The notes beneath the pieces are model-generated. The model was not told the origin of the DNA and searched no databases. It saw only the letters and a list, made by a program, of their open reading frames with translations. Made by a program: the position numbers and the translations under genes. Positions 25,587 to 34,113 of a DNA stretch of 64,000 nt are shown here, piece by piece (the stretch's first letter is position 1; the number at the start of each line of letters is the position of its first letter). This stretch comes from Paenibacillus dendritiformis. GTDB taxonomy: Bacteria > Bacillota > Bacilli > Paenibacillales > Paenibacillaceae. The stretch is taken from contig NZ_AP025344.1 of assembly GCF_021654795.1 (NCBI RefSeq), positions 806,001 to 870,000 on the forward strand. The letters are read 5' to 3'.

Positions 25587-27242
25587 TTAGAGCGAGAGTT
25601 CTTTTTGTCCCGAGAGCCTCAGGAAGACAAGCAGCGAGACGACCGTGATGACGGTAAGGATCGTGGACAGCGCGGCGGCCACGCCATAGTTCCCGCGTAT
25701 AACCTCGGTATAGATAGCCACCGTAACGGTCTTCGTCTTGCCTGTATACAAAATGATAGAGGTGCTTAATTCGGTAATTATCGTAATCCAGCTTAGAATC
25801 GCTCCGGACACGACGCCTGCCAGCATCATCGGCAGGGTAATCTTGAAGAACGTTTTCATCTTGGAGGCTCCCAAGCTGATCGCGGCTTCCTCAATCCCGT
25901 CGCTAATCTGATGCAGAATGGCCGCGCTTGATCGAATCGTATAAGGCAGACGCCGAATGACGAACGAGATGATCATGATAAGCGCCGTTCCGCTTAATAC
26001 AAGCGGCTTATTGTTGAAGGTAATCAACAAGGCAATCCCTAGAATCGAGCCGGGCACGATATAAGGGAACATCGTGAAAATATCAAGCGTGTTCGTCAAC
26101 GCGTTTTTCCGGCGAACGGTTACATAAGCGATGAGAATCGCCAGGAGGATAATGACGACCAGCGCTACGATGGCCAGGAAGAACGTGTTCGTAATGACGC
26201 TGCCGATATTATTGAAGGCATCCCGATAGCTTTGCAGCGAGTATCCGTCTACGAAGATTCGGCCATTCGACTTCTGGAACGAAGTATAGATAACATACAG
26301 CTGCGGCAGCAGCGCAATCAACGTATACAGATAGATGACGGCATGCGCCGCAATATTGCCGATTCCTTTTTTCTTCTTGGCTTCAATCGGATGCAGCGCG
26401 CTCATCGTGAACGAGTTGCGATGAGAGACGTATTTTTGGAGCAGGAAGATCGCCGTTGCGAACAAGACGACAATGACGCTGATTGCGGCTGCAAAGCCGT
26501 CATCCCCGCCGACCTCGCTGATGAATTCATTAAAGATCAGGACGGGCACGGTCTTGTATCCTTCCCCAATCAGCATCGGGGTACCAAAATCGGCGAGCGC
26601 GCGCATGAATACGAGCAGACCGCCTGCAAGCAAGGTTGGCGTAATGAGCGGAAGCAGCACCTTGCGCATTTTGCTCAACCCTTTGTAGCCCATGCTCTCG
26701 GCCGCTTCCATCAGCGATTGGTCGACATTTTTCAGCGCCCCCGATACATACATGAAGATGAGAGGCACCATTTGCAAGGTCAGTACGACGAGAATCCCCG
26801 TAAATCCATATATGTCAGGCATCGTAATCCCAAAGGTGTTGCTGACGAAGCGGGTAATGACGCCGTTTCTCCCTAGCAGCAGGATCCAGGAGTAAGCTCC
26901 AATGAATGGGGCCGACATCGACGAGATCAGAATTAATATCCGTATCGTTGAATTCCCTTTAATCTTGACGGTAGCCATGATATAGGCCAGCGGTGTGGCA
27001 ATGAGAGCCGCCAAGGCGGTTACACAGACGGTTACTTTGATACTGTTGAATAGCGCATTTAAATAGTAAGGCTTGCTGAAAAACTTCACAAAATAAGCGA
27101 AGGAAAACTCGCCTGTCGTGCCGTTATACACGCTCTTGAACAGCATTGTAAATAAAGGCAGGGCAAGAAAAAGAATGTAGAATAGAAAGATCAGGAACGA
27201 AATGTTAGTCCAGACGTCAAATCGTTTGTGCGTCCCTTTCAT
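25587..27242 (-). CDS. Double-domain permease of a ferric-type ABC importer
   Basis: A 551-residue inner-membrane protein with about 12 helices and two BPD_transp_1 domains fused in one chain, each with its EAA loop (EAAESMGYKGLSKMRKVLLP and EAAISLGASKMKTFFKITLP). This fused form is typical of FbpB/AfuB-type permeases for Fe(III), 2-aminoethylphosphonate or sugar phosphates. ATG 27242 overlaps the stop of the ATPase gene (ATGA), so the two are coupled. Together with the ATPase and binding protein it forms a complete importer. Confidence 0.92.
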   Translation of the reverse strand: MKGTHKRFDVWTNISFLIFLFYILFLALPLFTMLFKSVYNGTTGEFSFAYFVKFFSKPYYLNALFNSIKVTVCVTALAALIATPLAYIMATVKIKGNSTIRILILISSMSAPFIGAYSWILLLGRNGVITRFVSNTFGITMPDIYGFTGILVVLTLQMVPLIFMYVSGALKNVDQSLMEAAESMGYKGLSKMRKVLLPLITPTLLAGGLLVFMRALADFGTPMLIGEGYKTVPVLIFNEFISEVGGDDGFAAAISVIVVLFATAIFLLQKYVSHRNSFTMSALHPIEAKKKKGIGNIAAHAVIYLYTLIALLPQLYVIYTSFQKSNGRIFVDGYSLQSYRDAFNNIGSVITNTFFLAIVALVVIILLAILIAYVTVRRKNALTNTLDIFTMFPYIVPGSILGIALLITFNNKPLVLSGTALIMIISFVIRRLPYTIRSSAAILHQISDGIEEAAISLGASKMKTFFKITLPMMLAGVVSGAILSWITIITELSTSIILYTGKTKTVTVAIYTEVIRGNYGVAAALSTILTVITVVSLLVFLRLSGQKELSL

Positions 27243-28345
27243 AGCTGACCGCCCCTTGTATAATTCAATTCCCCCGCAGCGTCGTACACATTGATTTTAT
27301 CCGTCTTCACTTTCAGATGAATGGTTTGGCCAGGCTCCAGGATGTGGGCCGTTTTCGATTCCTGCGTAATCTCCACGCGCTGACCGGATTCCAGGTCGGC
27401 GAAGTAATGCGTGTTCTGTCCCAAAAAGACGCTATGCACAATGGTCGCCTTCAGGCCGGTCTGATCCTCGGTCATGATGAATTCCTCGGGCCGAACTGAA
27501 ATTTTGACGTTCAGCTTGGCTTGCTGATTCGAGGCTGGCACTTGAATGTTGGCGAGCTCTTCGGAATAGGTGGAACCGATCTGCAGGCGATAGCTGCCTG
27601 CTTCGCGCGACAAGCTGCCCTCGATAATGTTCGTGCGGCCGATAAAGGTAGCAACGAAGACGTTCGCGGGACGTTGATAGATTTCTTGAGGCGTGCCCAG
27701 ATGCTGAATGACGCCTGATTTCATCACCGCAATGCGATCGGATACGGCCATCGCTTCTTCCTGATCATGCGTGACGTAGACGGTGGTAATCCCGACTTCC
27801 CGTTGAATGTCTTTGATCGCGTTCCGCATATCGATCCGCAGCTTCGCATCCAGATTGGACAGCGGCTCATCCATCAGCAGCACATCCGGCCGGATCACAA
27901 TCGCTCTGGCTAGCGCAACGCGCTGCTGCTGGCCGCCGGACAGGTTCTTCGGCATGCGGTCCTTGTATTGTTCGATTTGAACGACCTTCAAGATTTCATC
28001 CACTTTGGAGCTGATCTCCGCCTTGGATAATTTTCGATTCTCCAGCCCGAAGGCGATATTGCCTTTGACGGTGAGGTGAGGGAAGATGGCATAGTTCTGG
28101 AAGACCATTCCGATATTCCGCTTCCCCGGTTCGACCTGATTAATGACACGCTCGTTAAAGTTAATCGTTCCGCCTTCAATGCTGTTGAAGCCGGCAATCA
28201 TGCGCAGCAGTGTCGTCTTGCCGCACCCCGAAGGACCAAGAAGGGTGAAAAATTCACCCTTCTTAATCTCCAGGGACAACTCAGGAATGACGGTGGTATC
28301 GCCGTATTTTTTCACCAGGTCTTTGATTGTTATTGTCACGCTCAT
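27239..28345 (-). CDS. ABC importer ATPase (FbpC/PotA type)
   Basis: A 368-residue ATPase with Walker A GPSGCGKTT, Q-loop VFQNYAIFPHLT, signature LSGGQQQRVALARA, Walker B VLLMDEPLSNLDAKLR and the H-loop VTHDQEEA. The C-terminal third is a TOBE/regulatory domain (SVRPEEFIM). ATG 28345 has AGGTGA seven bases upstream; the earlier GTG 28354 does not. It sits between the binding-protein and permease genes, so subunit composition is clear. Substrate as for the binding protein. Confidence 0.93.
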   Translation of the reverse strand: MSVTITIKDLVKKYGDTTVIPELSLEIKKGEFFTLLGPSGCGKTTLLRMIAGFNSIEGGTINFNERVINQVEPGKRNIGMVFQNYAIFPHLTVKGNIAFGLENRKLSKAEISSKVDEILKVVQIEQYKDRMPKNLSGGQQQRVALARAIVIRPDVLLMDEPLSNLDAKLRIDMRNAIKDIQREVGITTVYVTHDQEEAMAVSDRIAVMKSGVIQHLGTPQEIYQRPANVFVATFIGRTNIIEGSLSREAGSYRLQIGSTYSEELANIQVPASNQQAKLNVKISVRPEEFIMTEDQTGLKATIVHSVFLGQNTHYFADLESGQRVEITQESKTAHILEPGQTIHLKVKTDKINVYDAAGELNYTRGGQL

Positions 28346-28371
28346 TGTTGTCACCTAAATTCTCGTATTAT

Positions 28372-29394
28372 TTACTTGATGCTTGTGAACAGATTGATAT
28401 ATTGCTCGATGATTTCGGATTTGTGCTCACTTACATAGTCCGTATCTTCATCGATCATGTGGATGTCGGATAGCGGCGTCATGTAGTCTCCAAGCTGCGT
28501 ATCCATACGCAGCGGACGGTTCGTGAGCTGCGTGCCGAATGCGTCCTGGGCTTCTTTGGACAGAATGAAATCAATGAACTTCTTGGCATTCTCCATGTGC
28601 GGGGCGTCTTTAATAATAGCGGAGGCCGCATCCAGGAATACGGCGCCTTCCTTTGGATACACGACCTCTACGGGCGCGCCATTGCGGACATAGGTGCTGG
28701 CCGGATCTTCATAAGTCAAGCCGACTACGTATTCACCGTCGGCCACGCTCTTATGAACGGCCCCGGAACCGCTTGCAATTTTGCCGTCCAGGTTCATGAT
28801 CAATTTGGCAACATAGTCCCAGCCTTCCTGACTTTCATAATCGCCGCCCATCGCTTTCAGCATATTGGTGAGCTGGGCGAAGGCGGAGCTGGAGCTTGCC
28901 GGGTCGGCAGAAGCGATTTTCCCTTTCAGCTTCGGATTCAGCAAATCTGCATAGCCTTCGATTTTGATATCTCCAATCAGGTTCTTATTTACGAGCAGCA
29001 CGCTTCCGTCTGAAATGTAAGGCGTGGCGAAGCCCGTCGTATTGCGGTGGCCTTCAATCAAGTATTGGTCTTCCGGTGAGACGTATGGTTCGTAGAGGTC
29101 GGCATTTTCGCGATAACCCGCCATGGAGCCGCCGAACATCACGTCCGCGTACGGATTTTGCTTTTCCGATTGCAAGCGCTTAATGATTTCGCCTGTTCCC
29201 GCCGTTACAAGCTCAACCGTAATCCCCGTTTTCTTCTCGAACATCGGAATGATGGTCTTGATGATTTCTTCGCTATTCGGACTGTAGACGACGAGCTTAT
29301 TGGACGATCCGGCATCCGACTCGCTATTTCCGCAACCGCTGAGCGCCCCGACAACCAGGATGCAAGCTAACAGCAACATAGAAAACCTTTTCAT
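28372..29394 (-). CDS. Substrate-binding lipoprotein of the ferric-type ABC importer
   Basis: A 340-residue lipoprotein with signal peptide and lipobox ALSGC (Cys21), then a type II periplasmic-binding fold (NKLVVYSPNSEEIIKTIIPM, YADVMFGGSMAG, KGKIASADPASSSSAFAQL). This matches the SBP_bac_6/AfuA-FbpA group, whose members bind Fe(III), 2-aminoethylphosphonate or hexose phosphates; the sequence alone does not decide among them. The start at 29394 follows a GGGGGG run. It is the first gene of the minus-strand importer set and lies divergent from the BlaI-type gene. Confidence 0.88.
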   Translation of the reverse strand: MKRFSMLLLACILVVGALSGCGNSESDAGSSNKLVVYSPNSEEIIKTIIPMFEKKTGITVELVTAGTGEIIKRLQSEKQNPYADVMFGGSMAGYRENADLYEPYVSPEDQYLIEGHRNTTGFATPYISDGSVLLVNKNLIGDIKIEGYADLLNPKLKGKIASADPASSSSAFAQLTNMLKAMGGDYESQEGWDYVAKLIMNLDGKIASGSGAVHKSVADGEYVVGLTYEDPASTYVRNGAPVEVVYPKEGAVFLDAASAIIKDAPHMENAKKFIDFILSKEAQDAFGTQLTNRPLRMDTQLGDYMTPLSDIHMIDEDTDYVSEHKSEIIEQYINLFTSIK

Positions 29395-29544
29395 ATTTAT
29401 TCCCCCCGAACGAAAATCATTTAGTTGCAAGTTCATTGTAGCAATCTTGACACCGCTTACAAAATCCCACGATCCGAAAACATTGTCTAAAATCCGCAAG
29501 TGATTTAGGGATGACGGAAAAGAATTGAACTCGCTTATGAACCA

Positions 29545-29561
29545 TACTACAATGTGTAGTG
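29545..29561. promoter_or_regulatory. BlaI/MecI-type operator
   Basis: TACTACA-ATG-TGTAGTG is an inverted repeat with the TACA/TGTA core recognised by BlaI and MecI repressors. It lies 16 bases before the start of the BlaI-type gene, fitting autorepression. Confidence 0.75.
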
Positions 29562-29577
29562 TTAGGATGTGAGTCTG

Positions 29578-30009
29578 ATGCAGATCAAAAAAATGAACCT
29601 GGACGGGCAAGGCTTGAACCGTTTTTTCGGCCCGCTCGAATCCAAAATCATGGATATTCTATGGTCATCGGGTCCCTTGAGCATTAGGGAAGTACAGTCA
29701 ATCTTGACGCAAGATACCTCCATTACCATCAATGCCGTGATGACCGTGATGAATCGGTTAGTGGACAAAGGCCATCTAACGAAAGAGACCGTGGGGACGG
29801 GAAGGGCACGCGCGGCAAAATTCAGACCCCTGCAATCGAAAGAACAGTTTCTGGCGGAACAAATGAAAGTCGTGTCGCAAGGACTCGTTCAGGAATACGG
29901 CAGCTTGGTCGTAACGCATATGATCGATGCGCTGGATGAGGTGGATCCAGAGGTGATTGCCAGACTGGAACAGAAATTAAGCCAAATGAAAAGTGGGAAA
30001 AAACAATGA
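29578..30009 (+). CDS. BlaI/MecI-family transcriptional repressor
   Basis: A 143-residue winged-helix repressor. The N-terminal domain (about residues 10-80) contains LESKIMDILWSSGPLSIREV and VMTVMNRLVDKGHLTKETVG, the family hallmarks; the C-terminal helices mediate dimerisation and contain the region where BlaR1-dependent cleavage occurs in relatives. ATG 29578 is preferred to GTG 29569, which abuts the AGGA box. A BlaI-type operator lies directly upstream. The partner sensor-protease gene, which overlaps the 3' end at 30006, is truncated, so induction by the usual proteolytic route is probably lost. Confidence 0.9.
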   Translation: MQIKKMNLDGQGLNRFFGPLESKIMDILWSSGPLSIREVQSILTQDTSITINAVMTVMNRLVDKGHLTKETVGTGRARAAKFRPLQSKEQFLAEQMKVVSQGLVQEYGSLVVTHMIDALDEVDPEVIARLEQKLSQMKSGKKQ

Positions 30010-30300
30010 GCTCCGTCGTAAAAATGCGGCTCGTTTACGCTCTGATGGTTTTTTTCGGGTTGAGCGTAACGATGCAGATGGGATTGTTCCTGACTCATCA
30101 ACTCAGGGATTTCAACTTGCAGGGTATCGTTATCTTCGCCATTTTGTTCGATCTCGTCATTGTATACACATTTCCCGCATCATGCGGCGGATGGCAACCC
30201 AGTGGTATTTATCGAGAAAATGGGCGGGTCAGAAGATACCTGGACAGGCTGCGCCTTATGTCGGGGAGGCCATTTTTGAATATGATAGACCGGCTTTCAG
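30006..30300 (+). pseudogene. M56 (BlaR1/MecR1-type) sensor peptidase fragment
   Basis: Starts at ATG 30006, overlapping the blaI-type stop by four bases, and encodes two membrane helices (MSSVVKMRLVYALMVFFGLS, then FAILFDLVIVYTFP). A frameshift near 30178 moves the continuation RIMRRMATQWYLSRKWAGQK to another frame, which then runs without a stop into metalloprotease sequence. Intact M56 sensors have four helices and an HExxH zinc site, plus in BlaR1 a penicillin-binding sensor; all of that is gone. Confidence 0.7.
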
Positions 30301-30301
30301 A

Positions 30302-30841
30302 ATGGCGAACATTACCGTCAATGTCACCTCTCCTCTCGATCAGAAATGGCGCTCTACGTACCAAAACTATGCCTATGAAGCAAATCGAGTGGTTGCCCGT
30401 GCCGGCACGGCCTTGAAGGAGCAATTCGGCATCAACTTCTTGTCCGTGGCCCAACCTCTATGGCAATCGTCTTCAACCACCAGTTCCGGATTATTGAACG
30501 ATGCGCGGAACAAACACGGTTCGACTTACAACGGCAATCAAAAGGCCGATATCATGATTGCGTTCTCGGGCCTCAAACCTAGCGATAATTCCAATATTGC
30601 GGGGATCGCAACGCTTGGCAATCCTTATTCTACTATTTTTGACAACGGGTATAGTACAAATGCGGAGACGACCCAGCATGAAGCGGGGCATATGTATGGT
30701 CTGCGCCACGATGAAGAAGAGAGCGGCTCGAATTATGTCGGGAAAACTTGCGTGATGACGGCCGTTGGCTTTGGGTTTATCGATCGGTTCTGCAAAGGGC
30801 ATCATGCCGATTGGTATGCTGCCAGGAACGAGTATGAATAG
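30302..30841 (+). pseudogene. Zinc metalloprotease fragment (HExxHxxGxxH), probably 5' truncated
   Basis: The frame is continuous with the shifted M56 fragment; ATG 30302 could serve as a start but has no ribosome site. From MANITVNVTSPLDQKWRS it reads like an M12-type secreted protease, with DIMIAFSGLK, the zinc motif HEAGHMYGLRH, and a Met-containing turn CVMTAVGFGF, ending with a Cys pair. A signal peptide and propeptide are missing, and the upstream sequence is the M56 relic, so a deletion has joined two different genes. Catalytic residues are intact, so expression of a cytoplasmic fragment cannot be excluded. Confidence 0.6.
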
Positions 30842-30910
30842 GAGTCGGTAACGATTCTTCCTTCTCAATTCATAGAATTGGGAAGGAAGTTCTTATCATA
30901 AGGGGGTGTG

Positions 30911-31456
30911 ATGATTCAGGTGAATGGCGAGATCATTTCCCATGAGGAAATGGAAAGTGTGTTAGAGCGCTATGAGAATAAAGGGGAATTCGTCAAGGTC
31001 TCCGAAGAAGACGTCGTAAGAAGCGCGATCGAAGAGGTGCTTGTGCTCCAAGAAGCCGGGAGGCTGGGGATTGCGGTGGATGAAGAAGAGTTGGATCATC
31101 GAATGGAAGCATTACAAAACATGAATCAAAACTGATTCTACGATCTGGCCATCAAGCAATAGGGGGATATCGGCAATTATAGAGAGGCATTAAAGCTGCG
31201 AATGCTGTATCAAGGGGCGAGAGACAAAATCATGTCTGATTATGTAAAGGATAATCCCATTGATGTTGAACTTGTTAAAGCGGAAATGGTAGCCGAAGGA
31301 TTAATTCAAGAAAAAAGCGAGTATGATAAAGAGGAAAATCGCGCTTTAGTCAGTCAGTTTACTCATAGCTATGTCCAGAAGAAAGGGAAAGAGCATTTCG
31401 ACAACTGGGTTCATTCCCTAGTTGAAAATGCGAATATTGAATATGTATATCGGTGA
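30911..31456 (+). pseudogene. SurA/PrsA N-terminal-like chaperone gene interrupted by two stops
   Basis: AGGGGG precedes the start (GTG 30908 or ATG 30911). The product begins IQVNGEIISHEEMESVLERY and looks like the helical chaperone domain of SurA/PrsA-type foldases, with AIEEVLVLQEAGRLGIAVDE. TGA at 31133-31135 and TAG near 31160 interrupt the frame within twelve codons, after which the same frame goes on (REALKLRMLYQGARDKIMSD) to 31456. There is no signal peptide and no PPIase domain. Either a nonsense-mutated gene or, less likely, two short genes. Confidence 0.65.
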
Positions 31457-31482
31457 TCCCCGTTTAATGCGGGGTATTTTTA
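31456..31482 (+). terminator. Rho-independent terminator
   Basis: CCCCG-TTTAATG-CGGGG followed by TATTTTTA directly after the chaperone-like frame. Confidence 0.8.
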
Positions 31483-31501
31483 CGATGACAGGGGGATGTG
31501 A

Positions 31502-31996
31502 ATGGGGAACTTATGGGGCGCTCTCATGACAGGCATCGTCATTCTCAACGGATGCTCCGATTCGCCATCGAATCATGATCTGCCAGGTCAGACGGGCATC
31601 GCTTCACGTCATAACACCGTTGGCGGGACAACACAAGCGTCGAGCGGTTCGGAAGCTCACGAGGATGAGATTTTCTGGAGCCATAGAGAAATCCGCAACC
31701 TGCAACGGTTGGATCAGTTTGTGGTGAACGTGAAGCATAAAGTAAAGGACGAAATAAAGGTTCTGGCGAGCACCAAAGAAGGCGGAGTCATTCAAACGAA
31801 GCTGGCATTCGATGGAAATGCGATTCAAGTCACCGTGAACGGGGCACAAGAAGCATATGATCGGATATCGGTTGAGGAACGGCTCAGTGCGCACTATAAC
31901 GGTACTTTCATTGAATACCGGGTGAGCCGGAAAGATGATGAGAGCAAGAAAAAGCTCATTCTCCAAATTCCTCCCGGCCTTCAGCGCCGCCCATAA
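31502..31996 (+). CDS. Small lipoprotein, DUF4362-like
   Basis: A 164-residue lipoprotein. A short hydrophobic signal ends in the lipobox ILNGC (Cys18). After a Ser/Gly linker the segment REIRNLQRLDQFVVNVKHKV and KEGGVIQTKLAFDGNAIQVT resembles DUF4362, a small extracellular domain of unknown function frequent in Bacilli. ATG 31502 lies within a GGGGGATGTGAATG context whose ribosome site is close. The C-terminus is Lys/Arg-rich. No partner is evident; it stands between the chaperone relic and ferritin. Confidence 0.65.
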   Translation: MGNLWGALMTGIVILNGCSDSPSNHDLPGQTGIASRHNTVGGTTQASSGSEAHEDEIFWSHREIRNLQRLDQFVVNVKHKVKDEIKVLASTKEGGVIQTKLAFDGNAIQVTVNGAQEAYDRISVEERLSAHYNGTFIEYRVSRKDDESKKKLILQIPPGLQRRP

Positions 31997-32095
31997 TTCC
32001 CTTTACATCGCCGGCATTTTCCAACATACTGAGAATAGAAGGAAGCGGGATGTGCTTGCTTCTCATCCAGACAAGCTAATTAGGGGAGTGATCCG

Positions 32096-32608
32096 ATGTT
32101 AAGCGACAAGCTGCTTGCGAAGTTGAACGATCAAATGAATTATGAATTTTATTCTTCCCAGGTGTACCTGGCGATGGCGGCTTATTGTTCGTCGGAGAGC
32201 TTTGACGGGTTCGCGAACTTTTTCATCGTGCAGTCGGAGGAAGAGAAATTCCACGGGATGAAAATTTACCACTTTATCAATGCGCTGGGCAAACGGGCCA
32301 TTGTCAGCGGCATGGACCATCCGCAGAATGAGTACGCCTCCTTGCTGGACGCCTTCGAGCATTCCTATGAGCATGAACAGACGGTGACCAAGCGAATCTA
32401 TGAATTGTCGGATATCGCGTGGGATGAGCGGGAGCATGCGACGATCAACTTCCTCAAGTGGTTCATTGACGAGCAGGTAGAGGAAGAAGCGACCTTCGAC
32501 AGCATCATCCAGAAGCTGCGCCGCATTGATAATGATAGCAATGCCTTCTATATGCTCGATGCCGAGCTCGCCAAGCGCACTTTCACGCCGCCGGCCGGCG
32601 AAGCGTAA
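32096..32608 (+). CDS. Bacterial ferritin (iron storage)
   Basis: A 170-residue four-helix-bundle ferritin that oxidises Fe(II) and stores it as ferric mineral in a 24-mer. All ferroxidase residues are at the same numbers as in E. coli FtnA: Glu17, Glu50, His53, Glu94 and Gln127, with Glu129/Glu130 also present. The start ATG follows AGGGGAG by 7 bases. It stands alone, followed by a strong hairpin. No Fur box was seen directly upstream. Confidence 0.95.
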   Translation: MLSDKLLAKLNDQMNYEFYSSQVYLAMAAYCSSESFDGFANFFIVQSEEEKFHGMKIYHFINALGKRAIVSGMDHPQNEYASLLDAFEHSYEHEQTVTKRIYELSDIAWDEREHATINFLKWFIDEQVEEEATFDSIIQKLRRIDNDSNAFYMLDAELAKRTFTPPAGEA

Positions 32609-32624
32609 GCTGCATCCGCCAACA

Positions 32625-32670
32625 AGAAGCTGTTTTCCCTGAACAAGCTCATGGGAAAGCAGCTTTTGGC
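32625..32670. terminator. Hairpin between ferritin and the convergent kinase gene
   Basis: AAGCTGTTTTCCC and GGGAAAGCAGCTT pair and are followed by TTTGG. It probably serves ferritin and perhaps the opposing gene ending at 32683. Confidence 0.7.
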
Positions 32671-32682
32671 TGTTCCCGCCTA

Positions 32683-34113
32683 TTATCTTCTTGGCAGCAC
32701 GATTCGGAATATCGTGCCATGCCCGCCGGTGGTGCTCTCCCGTCCGCCATTTAACACATCCAAGCGAATCCGGCCCCGGTGCTTCTCGACGATATGCTTG
32801 GCAATCGTCAAGCCGAGCCCGGTCCCTCCGTCGCTTCGCCGGGACGAATCGCCGCGGACGAAGGCATCGAAAATCCTGTCCCGCAGCTCCTCTGCGATAC
32901 CGATGCCGTTATCGGCGATCAAAATCTCGATTTCATCGTTTCGTTCCGTCAATTCAAGGGTTACGCGGGTTCCCTCCGGATTGTATTTGAGCGCGTTGGC
33001 GAGCAGGTTGGAGATGGCGCGGTAGAACAATTTCGCGTTGAACGGGATGTTCACTTCGTGCGCGGGAAGAGCATATTCGAAGATGAACTGCTTGTCCTCG
33101 AACGGGCCATACCATTCGGCGGCGATCTCGCGCAGACATTCCGCGATATCGGCCACCTCGGTCGTCAGCGGATAGTCCGGGAGCTCCAGCTTGGACAGCT
33201 CGAACACGTCCTCGATCAAGGCCGCCACGAGCTGTGTTTTCTCTTGAATCAGGTTCAATGTTTTTTGTTTCTTGTCTTCCTCATGAATGAGTCCCAACTG
33301 CAGAGCCTCCACGTAACCTTGAATCGTGGTGATCGGCGTTTTCAGATCGTGGGAAATATCGACCAGCATCCGCTGCTTGTTCGCCTCCAATCTGTTCTTC
33401 TCCTGCTCCGCCTTCTCCAGCCGCTCAGCCATGATGTTAAAGTGATCCTGAATTTGCGCGATTTCGTGATTCGCTTTCACATTCAGTCTTTTATAGTAAT
33501 GGCCGTTCGCGACGTTTTTGATGGCTTCCGCGACAGCGCTTAGCGGATTCGTAATTTTGCGCGCGGTCCATCGGCTGTAGAAATATGTATTAAGGCTGAA
33601 CAACACGATGAATAAAGCCAATATTTGCATCATGATTTTGGTGAATATCTTATGTTCGTCGCGGTTCATTTCCTTAAGCTCAATATTTTGGGCCGCATAT
33701 TGGGCAGGAATTTTGACAAGAACATAGCGGTTCTGTCCGTCATGCGCCGTAAACGGAGCGAGCGAGACCGTGTACGTCTTCCCTTTTTGATCGTATAACA
33801 GGGCGTTAAGATCTTTTTCCGTATAGGCAGTCGCCTGATCCAGCTTCTTGCCCTCGACATGCACGATCTCCAACTGTTCATTCAGGATCTCGACCCAACC
33901 GCCGAAGGATTGGATCGCCTCCGATGGAATCTCCTCCACGTGCGGCCGGACAATCTCGCTGGCCGTCAGATCCGCGGGCCGCGGCCCGTTCAACTCGCGA
34001 TCCAACTGGTAAGCGAGCAAGCTCAGCAGCCCGAACATAATCAGCCCCAGCGTAAAAGAGAAGAAAATATAATTCTTGATCAGAAGACGAAACAGCTTGT
34101 TTCGGTTACTCAC
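32683..34113 (-). CDS. Sensor histidine kinase (OmpR-partner type)
   Basis: A 476-residue kinase. Membrane helices at about residues 10-32 and 165-187 enclose an extracellular sensor; HAMP follows (RWTARKITNPLSAVAEAIKN), then HisKA with phospho-His in DISHDLKTPITTIQGYVEAL and HATPase_c (NLLANALKYNPEG, ADNGIGIAEEL, DGGTGLGLTIAK). GTG 34113 is chosen because it overlaps the regulator stop by eight bases (GTGAGTAA), the usual coupling; the longer frame to 34239 only reads the regulator gene in another frame. Length and layout resemble VanS/PhoR-type envelope sensors. Signal unknown. Confidence 0.92.
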   Translation of the reverse strand: MSNRNKLFRLLIKNYIFFSFTLGLIMFGLLSLLAYQLDRELNGPRPADLTASEIVRPHVEEIPSEAIQSFGGWVEILNEQLEIVHVEGKKLDQATAYTEKDLNALLYDQKGKTYTVSLAPFTAHDGQNRYVLVKIPAQYAAQNIELKEMNRDEHKIFTKIMMQILALFIVLFSLNTYFYSRWTARKITNPLSAVAEAIKNVANGHYYKRLNVKANHEIAQIQDHFNIMAERLEKAEQEKNRLEANKQRMLVDISHDLKTPITTIQGYVEALQLGLIHEEDKKQKTLNLIQEKTQLVAALIEDVFELSKLELPDYPLTTEVADIAECLREIAAEWYGPFEDKQFIFEYALPAHEVNIPFNAKLFYRAISNLLANALKYNPEGTRVTLELTERNDEIEILIADNGIGIAEELRDRIFDAFVRGDSSRRSDGGTGLGLTIAKHIVEKHRGRIRLDVLNGGRESTTGGHGTIFRIVLPRR

